Source: Streptomyces sp. B21-105 (lineage in GTDB: Bacteria; Actinomycetota; Actinomycetes; Streptomycetales; Streptomycetaceae). Taken from it: 64,000 nucleotides of DNA. A program made the position numbers and the translations under genes. The notes beneath the pieces are model-generated. The model worked only from the letters and a program-made list of their open reading frames with translations. It did not search any database and was not told the origin of the DNA. Shown piece after piece: positions 38,159 through 47,284 of this stretch. The DNA lies in assembly GCF_036898465.1 (NCBI RefSeq), contig NZ_JARUMJ010000001.1, forward strand, positions 5,456,001-5,520,000, written 5' to 3'. Each line of letters starts with the position of its first letter. The first letter of the stretch is position 1.

Positions 38159-39074
38159 AAGGGAAACAGAGCCCCCAAATCCGCCCCCGCCCCCACCCCC
38201 ACCCCCGTCCCGGCCCCGGTCGTGGACCTGGACTCTCGGGCTGTTCCGCAGCGAGCTGCTGACGACCTTCCGGCGCTGGCGCACCCTCGCCCTGCTGGGC
38301 GTGCTGGCGGCGGTGCCGGTCCTGGTCGGGATCGCCGTCAGACTCGAGACCGGCGACGGCGGGTCGGGCGGTCCCGGCGGCGGGGGAGGGGGCGGCGGCG
38401 CGGGACCGGCGTTCATCGCGCAGATCACCAACAACGGCCTGTTCCTGGTCTTCACCGCGCTGGCCGTGACCCTGCCGTTCTTCCTGCCGATGGCGATCGG
38501 TGTCATCGCGGGCGACGCGATCGCCGGCGAGGCGAACACGGGCACCCTGCGGTACCTCTTGGTCGCCCCGGCCGGCCGCTCCCGCCTCCTCCTGGCCAAG
38601 TACGCGACCGTCATGACCTTCTGCCTCGTCGCCACCCTCGTGGTCACGCTCTCGGCACTGACGGTCGGAGCGCTGCTCTTCCCGCTCGGCGATCTGACGA
38701 CGATCTCCGGCACCCGGATCGGCTTCGGGGACGGACTGCTGCGGGCGCTGCTGATCGCCGTGGCCGTCGCCCTGTCCCTGATCGGCGTGGCGGCGCTCGG
38801 CCTGTTCGTCTCGACGCTCACCAGCAGTGGCATCGCGGCGATGGCGACGACCGTCGGCCTGCTGATCACGGTCCAGATCCTCGACCAGATCCCCCAGCTC
38901 GACGCGCTCCAGCCGTACTTCTTCTCGCACTACTGGCTGTCCTTCGCCGACCTCATGCGCGAGCCCGTCTACTGGGACGACCTGCAGAAGAACCTCGGCC
39001 TCCAGGCGCTGTACGCGGCGTTCTTCGGCTCGGCGGCCTGGGCGCGCTTCACGACGAAGGACGTCACCGCGTAA
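38145..39074 (+). CDS. ABC exporter permease (ABC-2 type)
   Basis: 309 residues, about six membrane helices, with the ABC-2/NatB-type pattern GDAIAGEANTGTLRYLLVAPAGRSRLLLAKY (cited as ANTGTLRYLLVAP near 130). The N-terminus has a run of nine prolines (residues 13-21) before RPRSW, and the first outer loop a run of glycines, both low-complexity. It starts inside the ATPase gene (14-nt overlap). With the ATPase and the LolA-like protein it forms a three-gene set, probably exporting a lipid or peptide; the substrate cannot be read from sequence. Confidence 0.9.
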   Translation: MSRAERETEPPNPPPPPPPPPSRPRSWTWTLGLFRSELLTTFRRWRTLALLGVLAAVPVLVGIAVRLETGDGGSGGPGGGGGGGGAGPAFIAQITNNGLFLVFTALAVTLPFFLPMAIGVIAGDAIAGEANTGTLRYLLVAPAGRSRLLLAKYATVMTFCLVATLVVTLSALTVGALLFPLGDLTTISGTRIGFGDGLLRALLIAVAVALSLIGVAALGLFVSTLTSSGIAAMATTVGLLITVQILDQIPQLDALQPYFFSHYWLSFADLMREPVYWDDLQKNLGLQALYAAFFGSAAWARFTTKDVTA

Positions 39075-39129
39075 CCGGCGCGGGCCACAGCGAGCGTTCC
39101 GCGCTGTTCCGCGCTCGTTCCGCGTTCCT

Positions 39130-39717
39130 TCAGCGGGTCTCGTAGGGGAAGCGGGCGAGTGGGGTGTCCTGCGCGAAGAACGTTTTCGCCCGGGCCAGTG
39201 CCTCCGTGTCGTTCAGGACGTCGCCGGGCTTGCTGCCGTTGCCGAGCAGCACCCCTCCGAAACGCATCCCCAGGTACGCGGCCGAGTTGCGGAGCGTCCC
39301 GACGAGCGGGTCGGCGACCGAGGGCTGTGGGTCCGCCAGCACGGTGACGCCCCACAGAGTGCGCCCGGCCAGCGTCGCCTCGAAGTCGAGGCCGGGGGTG
39401 CGCAGCCAGCCCGACCAGTGGTCGAGATAGCGCTTGGTCTGCGCGGAGACCGAGTACCAGTACAGCGGGGACGCGAGCACGATGTCCGTCGCGGCGAGCG
39501 TGGCGTCGAGCAGCAGGGCGGCGCTGCCCTCGGTCGGGCGGACGTGGTCGATGTCGTGACGCTGGTCGGCGAAGTCGGGCAGGGCATGCTCGGCGAGGCT
39601 GATCCACGTCTGCTCCACATCGGACGGCAGCTGCTCCGCCGCCGCGCGGGCGAGCGACTCGGTGTTGCCGTCCGGGCGGCTGCTGCCCAGCACGAAAAGG
39701 ACGTTGCGGCGCGTCAT
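39130..39717 (-). CDS. Flavodoxin-fold NAD(P)H-dependent (FMN) oxidoreductase
   Basis: 195 residues from ATG 39717, chosen for GGGGGATCAG upstream and because the protein then begins with the beta-strand NVLFVLGSSRPDGNTESLARAAAEQL, of which GSSRPDGNTE is the FMN phosphate loop of NAD(P)H-dependent FMN reductases. ASPLYWYSVSAQTKRYLDHW near 86-105 is the second FMN contact, a hallmark of this family. It probably reduces quinones, azo dyes or free flavin. The -35/-10 region lies in an imperfect palindrome (39774-39806). Confidence 0.9.
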   Translation of the reverse strand: MTRRNVLFVLGSSRPDGNTESLARAAAEQLPSDVEQTWISLAEHALPDFADQRHDIDHVRPTEGSAALLLDATLAATDIVLASPLYWYSVSAQTKRYLDHWSGWLRTPGLDFEATLAGRTLWGVTVLADPQPSVADPLVGTLRNSAAYLGMRFGGVLLGNGSKPGDVLNDTEALARAKTFFAQDTPLARFPYETR

Positions 39718-39773
39718 GTCTGATCCCCCAGTGGTCGGTGTGTGGCGTGACGCCAGGCCGGCATCCGCAATAG

Positions 39774-39806
39774 TATGCGCATGCATTAAATGTGTGCGCA
39801 AGCATA
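39774..39806. promoter_or_regulatory. AT-rich imperfect palindrome upstream of the flavodoxin-fold reductase
   Basis: TATGCGCATGCAT and GTGTGCGCAAGCATA face each other around TTAAAT in a locally AT-rich stretch. On the minus strand TTGCGC and CATACT lie 18 bp apart, a possible promoter inside the palindrome. Typical of a TetR- or MarR-type operator; no such regulator gene is adjacent. Confidence 0.5.
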
Positions 39807-39834
39807 TGGTGGGGAGTGAGAGGCGTGGTGGGCG

Positions 39835-41103
39835 TCAGCTCTCGGCGGCCCGGGCGACGGCCAGCAGCGTCGCTTCGCCGCCGTGGGCAGCGATCACCTG
39901 GAGTCCCAACGGACAGCCGTCCGCGCCGATCCCCGCGGGGAGACTGATCGCCGGGTGACCGCTCAGGTTGAACGCCCAGGTCAACGCCGTCGAATACCGG
40001 TCGCCGGGGCCCTCGTGACCGTGCGCGGGGTTCGGGGTGGTGGGCGTCAGCAGCAGGTCCGCCCGGGAGAAGAAGGCAGCCAGCAGTCGGTCGTTCGCCG
40101 CGCTGACGCTTTCGGCGGGGCCGCGGTCCGCACCGGGGCCACGGCCCGTTCCGGGGCCGCGGTCCGTTCCGGGGCCGCGGTCCGCGCCGGGGCCGCGGTC
40201 CGCGCCGGGGCCGCGCAGTGCCAACCAGGCCGGAGCGGGGTCCTCCAGGTGCAGCAGGGTTGCGGAGGGCAGCAGCCGTAGGACTCCGGCCGCGGCGAGG
40301 CGCGCCGCAGCGGCCCTGGCGACGGCGACCGGCTCGGGGTCGGGACCGGCGAAGCCCAGATCGGGGGAGAAGAGGGCGACGGGCGGATCGGGGTTCGCGG
40401 GGTTCGCTCTTTCGGGCGTTTCGGAAGCAGACTCCCGGGCTGTGATCCGCCAGTACGCCGCCGCGTCCGCCGCGTACCGGACCAGCACACCGGGCGCCGC
40501 CAGCCCCGTAAGGTCCCCGGCCCCGCCCCGCGTCGGATCGCCGGTCCGATCGCCCGGGGGCCGTCGGGCATTCGTGGTCTTCAGGCCGATCACTCCGCAC
40601 CACGCGGCCGGGATGCGCACCGAGCCGGCGCCGTCGCTGCCGGTCGCGAGCGGGACGAGTCCGGCGGCCACCGCTGCCGCCGCGCCCGCCGAGGAGCCGC
40701 CTGGCGTGCGGTCCGCACGCCAGGGATTGACCGTGCGGCCGTGGGCGCCGAGTCCCCACGTCTGCCAGGGCGTCCCCGCGCCGGGCACGGCGGTCGCCCC
40801 CACCGGCACACAGCCGGCGGCGATCAACGGGCCCGCCGTACGCAGCCCGTACCGCCCCTTCACACCGATCGGCACCCCGGCCAGCGGCAGCCGCTCACCC
40901 GCGGCGACCCGCACCTCGACCTCACGCGCCGCTGAGAGGGCCCGTTCGTCCCAGACCTCGGCGAAGGCGCACAGGGAACGGTCTGCCCGGGCGATCCGGC
41001 CGAGCGCTTCGCCGACGACGTCCACCGCCCGAAGCCGACCCGCCCGCACGGCCTCGGCGAGTTCCACGGCCGGGGGCCACTCCCAGGGCCCGGCCGCCCT
41101 CAT
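39835..41103 (-). CDS. Amidase-signature family hydrolase with repeat insertion
   Basis: 422 residues from ATG 41103; a GTG at 41151 that overlaps the stop of the upstream gene (GTGA) is an alternative and would add 16. The Ser-cisSer-Lys triad is visible: Lys in [11 protein letters not shown] near 80, [17 protein letters not shown] near 127-143 and [23 protein letters not shown] near 148-170. The glycine string GSDGAGS differs slightly from the usual GTDGGGS. A six-residue repeat (RGPGAD/T) of about six copies is inserted near residue 300, from an 18-bp DNA array. The family hydrolyses amides; the substrate is unknown. Confidence 0.88.
   Translation of the reverse strand: MRAAGPWEWPPAVELAEAVRAGRLRAVDVVGEALGRIARADRSLCAFAEVWDERALSAAREVEVRVAAGERLPLAGVPIGVKGRYGLRTAGPLIAAGCVPVGATAVPGAGTPWQTWGLGAHGRTVNPWRADRTPGGSSAGAAAAVAAGLVPLATGSDGAGSVRIPAAWCGVIGLKTTNARRPPGDRTGDPTRGGAGDLTGLAAPGVLVRYAADAAAYWRITARESASETPERANPANPDPPVALFSPDLGFAGPDPEPVAVARAAAARLAAAGVLRLLPSATLLHLEDPAPAWLALRGPGADRGPGADRGPGTDRGPGTGRGPGADRGPAESVSAANDRLLAAFFSRADLLLTPTTPNPAHGHEGPGDRYSTALTWAFNLSGHPAISLPAGIGADGCPLGLQVIAAHGGEATLLAVARAAES
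40117..40206. repeat. 18-bp tandem repeat (GGGGCCGCGGTCCGCGCC) x5, inside amidase gene
   Basis: Five full head-to-tail 18-bp units with a few changes, plus a partial sixth. As 18 is divisible by three the amidase frame is kept, giving Asp-Arg-Gly-Pro-Gly-Ala/Thr units. Confidence 0.92.
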
Positions 41104-41147
41104 CCCGGCCCCGCGCCCGGTGAGCCCGTCCGGCCGCCCGCGCCCGC

Positions 41148-41666
41148 TCACCGGGACCGTCCGGTCACCGCCCCGGTGAGGCGGGACAACGGCTGGGTCT
41201 CTCGCGGCGGGCTGCCGGTCAGGTCGCCGAGCCGCCAGTCCGCCACCCACGGCACGCGGTACACGTCGATGACCGACTCGATCACCCCGACCCGCTGGAC
41301 GAGCGGCCGCGGCAGCCGTCCCGGCGCGTCCGCGACGAGGACCACCGCCTCCAGGCCGAGGCCCTGCGGGACGTCCCCGCACCGGAACGCCTCCAGCGCG
41401 CGCAGGGCGGAATCCAGCCCCGTCGCGTGGGTGCGGGCGACCAGCAGGACGGACGGCGGAGCGCCGGCGCCCGGCCAGCCACGCCCGCAGTCGTGGCCGC
41501 CGTAGACCGCCGCGAGCGTGGTGCTGCCGGCCCCGCCGTGCGTGGCGACCCAGGAGAAGCGCCGGGGCGTGGCGACGTCAGGGTGGGGCGGCGGCGCCGG
41601 ATCCGGTGCGGGCACCGGCCCGCGGATCCAGATCTCCGGCCCCCGCTGCCCGTCCGTCGTCCGCAT
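41148..41666 (-). CDS. Orphan with P-loop-like motif (DUF6668-type)
   Basis: 172 residues. [16 protein letters not shown] near residues 43-58 looks like the deviant Walker A loop of ParA/MinD/CpaE-type ATPases, and [22 protein letters not shown] and [18 protein letters not shown] follow like the next strands of that fold, but the protein is too short for a full ATPase. I recognise it only as the actinobacterial DUF6668 type, of unknown function. ATG with GGAGGAAC upstream. It lies upstream of the amidase and divergent from the TPR gene, so those three may be related. Confidence 0.75.
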   Translation of the reverse strand: MRTTDGQRGPEIWIRGPVPAPDPAPPPHPDVATPRRFSWVATHGGAGSTTLAAVYGGHDCGRGWPGAGAPPSVLLVARTHATGLDSALRALEAFRCGDVPQGLGLEAVVLVADAPGRLPRPLVQRVGVIESVIDVYRVPWVADWRLGDLTGSPPRETQPLSRLTGAVTGRSR

Positions 41667-41880
41667 CCTCGTGTTCCTCCCGGTCGTCGCCGCTGCTCCG
41701 GGCGGCCCGGGTTCCGGCTGGTTCCCGGCGCGGCCCGAGAGGGGGCGTGGGTTCCTGGAACGAGGCTGTGACGTCGTGGTGACGTGAGGACCGGGAGCGC
41801 TCGGAGAGACTCAACAGTACGTGTACATGTATGCGTACGTGGACGACCGGAGCGTGACGGCGCATCCGAGTGAGGAACCG

Positions 41881-43365
41881 ATGTCTCGACTCAGCCGCGA
41901 GAAGAAGCGGGAACAGAAGCACCCCGGCCGGCCGGCCGGAGTGGTGGCGCCCCTCGACGTCCACGTCCGCGCGGGCGGTGCGGGCGGTGCGGGCGGTGCG
42001 GCGACGATAGGCGGTGTTCCGGTCGCGGCGGTCGAGGGCGAGGAGATCCAGCGCGCCGTCCTGGGCCACCTGCACCGCATCGCCCTCGCCACGGGCCACT
42101 CGGTTCTCGCCACCGTCCACGACGAACGCATCGGTTACGTCGTCCCCCTGCGCGTGGACCCGGACGGTTCCAGCCACTTCACGGCGGAGCCCCTGCGCAC
42201 ACCGGCGGCCCCGGCTCCGGCGGTCGCGCCTCCGGTGACTTCCGCCGTCGTCGAGGACGGACGGCCCTTGGCGCCCGGGCCCGGACGGGACAGCGCCACA
42301 CACCTCCTGCGCCCCGTGTCCGAGCCGGTGCGGGACACCAGCCCCACCTTCCCCATGCGCACGGTGCCCGAGAGGGAGCCGGAGACGGAGAGGCACGCGG
42401 AGGCGGGGCGGACGCAGGGCTCGGACCCGTCACCGACGTACGCACTCCGGGCCGTACCGGAGTCGTCCCCCGAGCCGGAAGGCGCCATGGCTTCAGAGCC
42501 GGAGTCGGAGGAAGCCCTGGGTGACGTTCAGGCCCCCGGCACGGTCGCCGCCCCGACCGGTGTGTTCGGCCCGCCCCCGACCATGGACGAGCGACCGAAC
42601 CCGGAAACCGCCACCCCCCAGGCCCCGACCGCACCCCCGAGTCAGGCCCCGACCGCACCCCCGCCCCAGGCCCCGACCTCGGTCCTGAACCCACCCTCGG
42701 CGCCCATTCCGCTCCCGCTTCCTGTGTCCGCCGTCCCCACCACCCTCACCTCGACCCCCAGCCCCACGCCGCTCGTCCCCGAGGAGCTCATCTCCGTCGC
42801 GGGCCTGGATCCCGACCCCAAACCCACCCCCGCCCGCGGCTTCGACGCGGTCGCGGAGGCGGTGCTCGGGGACGATCCCCGTACCCTGCAGGGCCCTGAC
42901 GGAGCACCCGCGCTCCTCGCCGAGCCGATGGCTCGGATCAACGAGGCCGTCAGGGCGGGCCGGACGGACGTCGCGGCCGGCCTCGCGGAGCGAACCGTGC
43001 TGGAGGCGTCCGGGACGCTGGGGCCGGAGCACCCCGAAGTGCTCCGGCTGCGCGAACTCACCGCCTATATCGCCTACTTGGCGGGCGACCCGCTGCGGGC
43101 CTTCCACATCTCCCTCGAGCTGGCCCGCCTCCATCGCCGGGCCGGGGGCGCGGAGGGCGCGTACGGCAACGTCCAGAGCGCGGCCGCGGCCTGGCGTGCC
43201 GTACGCGACCCCTTCCAGGGCCTGAACCTGGGGACGGAACTCCTCGGCCTGTGGACGGAGCTCGCCGCCGAGGAGGGCCCCGCCGCGGACGACGTCGAGG
43301 AGCTGGAGTCGGCCCGCGCGCGCATGCTCCGGCTGGCCGCACGCGCCCGCAGGTCGGGCGGGTAG
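41881..43365 (+). CDS. TPR-domain protein with long Pro-rich middle
   Basis: 494 residues from ATG 41881 (GAGGAAC five bases upstream); a longer frame to 41821 lacks a ribosome site. The N-terminal 20 residues are basic (SRLSREKKREQKHPGRP), then a small conserved-looking domain (about 45-105, with AVLGHLHRIALATGHSVLATVHDE). Residues 110-320 are Pro/Glu/Thr-rich and likely disordered. The C-terminal 150 residues are helical repeats like TPR (PEVLRLRELTAYIAYLAGDPLRAF, AYGNVQSAAAAWRAV). No signal peptide. Function not known; it is transcribed divergently from the P-loop-like orphan, and such pairs recur in streptomycetes. Confidence 0.8.
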   Translation: MSRLSREKKREQKHPGRPAGVVAPLDVHVRAGGAGGAGGAATIGGVPVAAVEGEEIQRAVLGHLHRIALATGHSVLATVHDERIGYVVPLRVDPDGSSHFTAEPLRTPAAPAPAVAPPVTSAVVEDGRPLAPGPGRDSATHLLRPVSEPVRDTSPTFPMRTVPEREPETERHAEAGRTQGSDPSPTYALRAVPESSPEPEGAMASEPESEEALGDVQAPGTVAAPTGVFGPPPTMDERPNPETATPQAPTAPPSQAPTAPPPQAPTSVLNPPSAPIPLPLPVSAVPTTLTSTPSPTPLVPEELISVAGLDPDPKPTPARGFDAVAEAVLGDDPRTLQGPDGAPALLAEPMARINEAVRAGRTDVAAGLAERTVLEASGTLGPEHPEVLRLRELTAYIAYLAGDPLRAFHISLELARLHRRAGGAEGAYGNVQSAAAAWRAVRDPFQGLNLGTELLGLWTELAAEEGPAADDVEELESARARMLRLAARARRSGG

Positions 43366-43444
43366 CGACCGCGAAGCAGCCGGGCGCGGACCGGACTCCG
43401 GTCAGGACTCGGTCAGGACGACAGGGCCAGGGCCGGAGCCCCCG

Positions 43445-44431
<987 letters not shown>

Positions 44432-44524
44432 TCACAGGGATTCCACAGTGAGTGGGGTTCCAGGATCGTGAACTCTCACTGACCATGCGTCAAGAGCGCC
44501 AACAGGACACGGATCACCGGGCAC

Positions 44525-44580
44525 ACCGCGCCGGACGCACCGCGCCGGACGCACCGCGCCGGACGCACCGCGCCGGACGT
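44525..44580. repeat. 14-bp tandem repeat (ACCGCGCCGGACGC) x4
   Basis: Four head-to-tail units, the last ending in T, between the M28 gene start and the VOC gene stop. Confidence 0.92.
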
Positions 44581-44606
44581 GGAGCCCCGCCCTCACCCGT
44601 GCGCCC

Positions 44607-45125
44607 CTAGTGGACGCAGAACTCGTTCCCCTCGGGGTCGGCCATCACCACCCACTCGCCGGACGGCTCCTTCACCTCCCGCAGCACGCTCGCCCCCAGT
44701 CCGGCCAGCCGCGCCACTTCCTCGGACCGCCGTTGCGCACCGGGGTGCAGATCCAGATGGAGCCGGTTCTTCACCGTTTTGGCCTCCGGTACCCGCTGGA
44801 AAAGCAGCCGCCGCCCGAGTCCGGTCCCGCTGTCGGGGTCGTACGGGTCGCCGGGGTGGCGCACGGCGACCAGGTCCCGGAAGGCGAGCCGACCGTGGAA
44901 TTCCACCGACGCCGCGCCCGGCAGCGCGCCCAGCTCCAGCAGTCGCTCGATGAGAGCGCCGTTGTCCTCGGCCGTGTAGTGCAGCGCGGCGGCCCAGAAG
45001 TCGGCCTGCGCGTGCGGGTCGGCGGCGTCGATCACGAGCTTCCAGTGCACGGGCACCGGCGTGGGCACGGGTGTGGGGGTGGGGGTGGGACCGGGCGAGG
45101 CCGACGATGCGGGTGTCTGCGTCAT
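44607..45125 (-). CDS. VOC (glyoxalase/bleomycin-resistance) superfamily protein
   Basis: 172 residues from ATG 45125; GTG 45134 would add three. After a Pro/Thr-rich lead (PGPTPTPTPVPTPVPV), residues 30-172 show a VOC/glyoxalase-like fold: KLVIDAADPHAQADFWAAALHY near the start of the domain, NRLHLDLHPGAQ in the middle and VVMADPEGNEFCVH at the end, matching the common actinobacterial 'glyoxalase-like' type. Possible metal ligands are His and Glu in LHLDLH and NEFCVH. Substrate unknown; not clearly a resistance gene. Confidence 0.88.
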   Translation of the reverse strand: MTQTPASSASPGPTPTPTPVPTPVPVHWKLVIDAADPHAQADFWAAALHYTAEDNGALIERLLELGALPGAASVEFHGRLAFRDLVAVRHPGDPYDPDSGTGLGRRLLFQRVPEAKTVKNRLHLDLHPGAQRRSEEVARLAGLGASVLREVKEPSGEWVVMADPEGNEFCVH

Positions 45126-45179
45126 GCCGTCCACTCAACCAGCGAGCACGCCGCCGCGCGCGAGGTTCACCCGGAAGAG

Positions 45180-45226
45180 GGCCGGTCGTCAGGCGTCTGT
45201 GGGGACGGCCGGTCGTCAGGCGTCTG
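45180..45226. repeat. 20-bp direct repeat overlapping the end of rarD
   Basis: GGCCGGTCGTCAGGCGTCTG occurs at 45180-45199 and again at 45207-45226, 27 bp apart. The second copy contains the rarD stop codon; the first would supply a similar stop. Confidence 0.85.
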
Positions 45227-46169
45227 CGGGGGCCGGTGTCGCCAACGACGCCTCGGTCACCTCGACCTGCCTCTTCGGGCGGCGTGCGAAGCGCCATGCG
45301 TCCGCCGTGAGGAGCACCAGCGCGAGCCACACCAGGCCGAAGCCGGCCCAGCGCTCGGGCGGCATCGCCTCGTCGAAGTAGACGACGCCGAGCAGGAACT
45401 GGAAGACGGGGGCCAGGTACTGCAGCAGACCCAGCGTGGACAGCGGCACGCGGATCGCCGCCGCGCCGAAGCAGACGAGGGGGAGGGCGGTGACGAAACC
45501 GGTGGAGGCGAGGAGGGCCGCGTGCCCCGTGCCCTCCGTCGCGAACGTGGCGTCACCGTGCGCGGAAAGCCAGATCAGGTACGCCAGCGCCGGGAGGAAC
45601 TGGACGGCCGTCTCGGCGGTCAGCGACTCGACCCCGCCGAGGTTGACCTTCTTCTTCACCAGCCCGTAGGTGGCGAACGAGAAGGCGAGGCAGAGGGAGA
45701 TCCACGGCGGACGGCCGTAGCCGACGGTCAGCACCAGCACCGCCGCGAAGCCGACGCCGACGGCCACCCACTGAACTGGCCGCAGGCGTTCCTTGAGGAT
45801 CAGCACCCCCATGGCGATGGTGACCAGGGGGTTGATGAAGTATCCGAGGGACGCCTCGACCACGTGGCCGCTGTTGACGGCCCAGATGTAGACGCCCCAG
45901 TTCACGGTGATGACGGCCGCGGCGACCACCACGAGCGCCAGCCGGCGAGGCTGCCGCAGCAGCTCTCCTGCCCACGCCCAGCGCCGCACCACGAGAAGGG
46001 CGACGCCGACGAAGGCGAGGGACCACACCATGCGGTGGGCGAGGATCTCGGTCGCCCCGGCCGGCTTGAGCAGCGGCCAGAAGAGGGGCACGAGGCCCCA
46101 CATCCCGTACGCCGCGAAGCCGTTCAGCAGACCTATCCGGCCCTCACTCTTCGACGTCCCGGCCACCAC
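45216..46169 (-). CDS. rarD: RarD-type EamA transporter
   Basis: 317 residues, ten predicted membrane helices as two EamA halves. Family motifs: AAYGMWGLVPLFWPLLKPAGATEILAHRMVWSL near residues 19-51 (cited as WGLVPLFW and EILAHRMVWS), NWGVYIWAVNSGHVVEASLGYFINPLV near 90-115 and LQYLAPVFQFLLGVVYFDEAMP near 260. The RarD subfamily is named for chloramphenicol sensitivity in Pseudomonas, but its transport substrate is not settled. The start is GTG 46169. The C-terminal 25 residues are charged. Confidence 0.93.
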   Translation of the reverse strand: MVAGTSKSEGRIGLLNGFAAYGMWGLVPLFWPLLKPAGATEILAHRMVWSLAFVGVALLVVRRWAWAGELLRQPRRLALVVVAAAVITVNWGVYIWAVNSGHVVEASLGYFINPLVTIAMGVLILKERLRPVQWVAVGVGFAAVLVLTVGYGRPPWISLCLAFSFATYGLVKKKVNLGGVESLTAETAVQFLPALAYLIWLSAHGDATFATEGTGHAALLASTGFVTALPLVCFGAAAIRVPLSTLGLLQYLAPVFQFLLGVVYFDEAMPPERWAGFGLVWLALVLLTADAWRFARRPKRQVEVTEASLATPAPADA

Positions 46170-46235
46170 GGGCCCCTCTCTCTCGCGGCAGGCCCTCCCA
46201 CGTCAGGCATGCGTGGACGACGGTAACGCCGAGCA

Positions 46236-46283
46236 CCCCCGCCTGTCATGTCCGTATCGCCATACGGTCATGACAGGCGGGGG
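46236..46283 (-). terminator. Long hairpin between quinone reductase gene and rarD
   Basis: CCCCCGCCTGTCATG and CATGACAGGCGGGGG form a perfect 15-bp stem, continued after one T:T mismatch by CCGTAT/ATACGG and a 4-nt loop. It begins 50 nt after the quinone reductase stop and 67 nt before the rarD start. It is probably the terminator of the former. Confidence 0.75.
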
Positions 46284-46332
46284 TGGGGTGACTCACGCAC
46301 CGGCGCGGAAGCGGTCAGCCCTGCAGCGGCGG

Positions 46333-47190
46333 TCAGCCCTTGAGCGCGACCGCGATCGAGTCGGCGATCGGCGTGGTGGGACGTCCCGTCAGCCGGGACA
46401 GGTCGCCGCTCGTGCCGGCCAGCTCACCCTTCGCGATGGACGCCTCCACACCGCCCAGGATCGCGGCGAGCGGGCCCGGGAGTCCGGCGTGGGTCGTCAG
46501 GATGCCGACGAAGTCATCGACCGAGACGGCGTTGTAGACGATCTCCCGCCCGGTCTGCCGGCTCAGCTCGGCCGCGTACTCGGCGAAGCTCCAGGCGGTG
46601 TCGCCGCTCAGCTCGTACGTCGTGTTCTCGTGGCCCTCGCCGGTGAGGACGGCCACCGCGGCGGCGGCGTAGTCGGCCCGGGCGGCGGAGGCGACGCGGC
46701 CCTCGCCGGCGGCCTGGGTGACGGCGTTGGTCTGCAGCACGGGGGCCAGCTGCTCGGTGTAGTTCTCGTTGTACCAGCCGTTGCGCAGCAGCGTGTAGGG
46801 GACGCCGGACTCGAGGAGCGCCGCTTCCGTGCCCTTGTGGTCGTCGGCGAGCGCGGCGCTCAGGGAGCCGAGGGCGCTGGTGTAGGCGAGGAGGGCGACG
46901 CCGGCGGCCTTCGCGGCGTCGATGACGACCTTGTGCTGCCCGACGCGGCCCTTGTCGAACTCGTTGCCGGAGACGAGGAGCACCTTGTCGCCGGCGGCGA
47001 AGAGGCCGTCGAAGGTCTCGGGGGCGTTGTAGTCGGCGACGGCGAGCCTGACGCCGCGGGCCGCGAGGTCGGCGGCCTTGGCCTCGTCGCGCACGACGGC
47101 TGTTATCTGCTCTGCCGGAACCTTCTCCAGCAACTGCTCGACGACGTGACGGCCGAGGTTTCCGGTGGCTCCGGTGACGACGATGCTCAT
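46333..47190 (-). CDS. NmrA-like SDR, probable NAD(P)H:quinone oxidoreductase (QOR2 type)
   Basis: 285 residues. N-terminal Rossmann motif VTGATGNLGRHVVEQLL (GATGNLG, residues 6-12), LAYTSALG near 103, LLRNGWYNENY near 135-145, ARADYAAAAVAVL near 168. This pattern fits E. coli QorB (YtfG) and its many actinobacterial relatives, which reduce quinones with NADPH. It is divergent from an HxlR regulator gene with a palindromic operator between, the same arrangement as ytfG-ytfH (qorB-qorR). Function is therefore probably quinone detoxification. Confidence 0.92.
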   Translation of the reverse strand: MSIVVTGATGNLGRHVVEQLLEKVPAEQITAVVRDEAKAADLAARGVRLAVADYNAPETFDGLFAAGDKVLLVSGNEFDKGRVGQHKVVIDAAKAAGVALLAYTSALGSLSAALADDHKGTEAALLESGVPYTLLRNGWYNENYTEQLAPVLQTNAVTQAAGEGRVASAARADYAAAAVAVLTGEGHENTTYELSGDTAWSFAEYAAELSRQTGREIVYNAVSVDDFVGILTTHAGLPGPLAAILGGVEASIAKGELAGTSGDLSRLTGRPTTPIADSIAVALKG

Positions 47191-47257
47191 GGCTCAGAAA
47201 CTCCTGGTGGGGTTGCGGGGATGCACTAACCCTAAGGGAAGCGCTAACTGAACGAAA

Positions 47258-47280
47258 GTACCCACTTTGAAGTAAGGTAC
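47258..47280. promoter_or_regulatory. HxlR-type operator between quinone reductase and regulator
   Basis: GTACC and GGTAC flank a core with ACTT and AAGT, so the 23-bp site is a near-perfect inverted repeat of the GTAC-ACTT type found for HxlR/QorR regulators. It ends four bases before the HxlR start codon and lies 68 bp from the reductase start, so it could control both. Confidence 0.75.
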
Positions 47281-47284
47281 TGGC

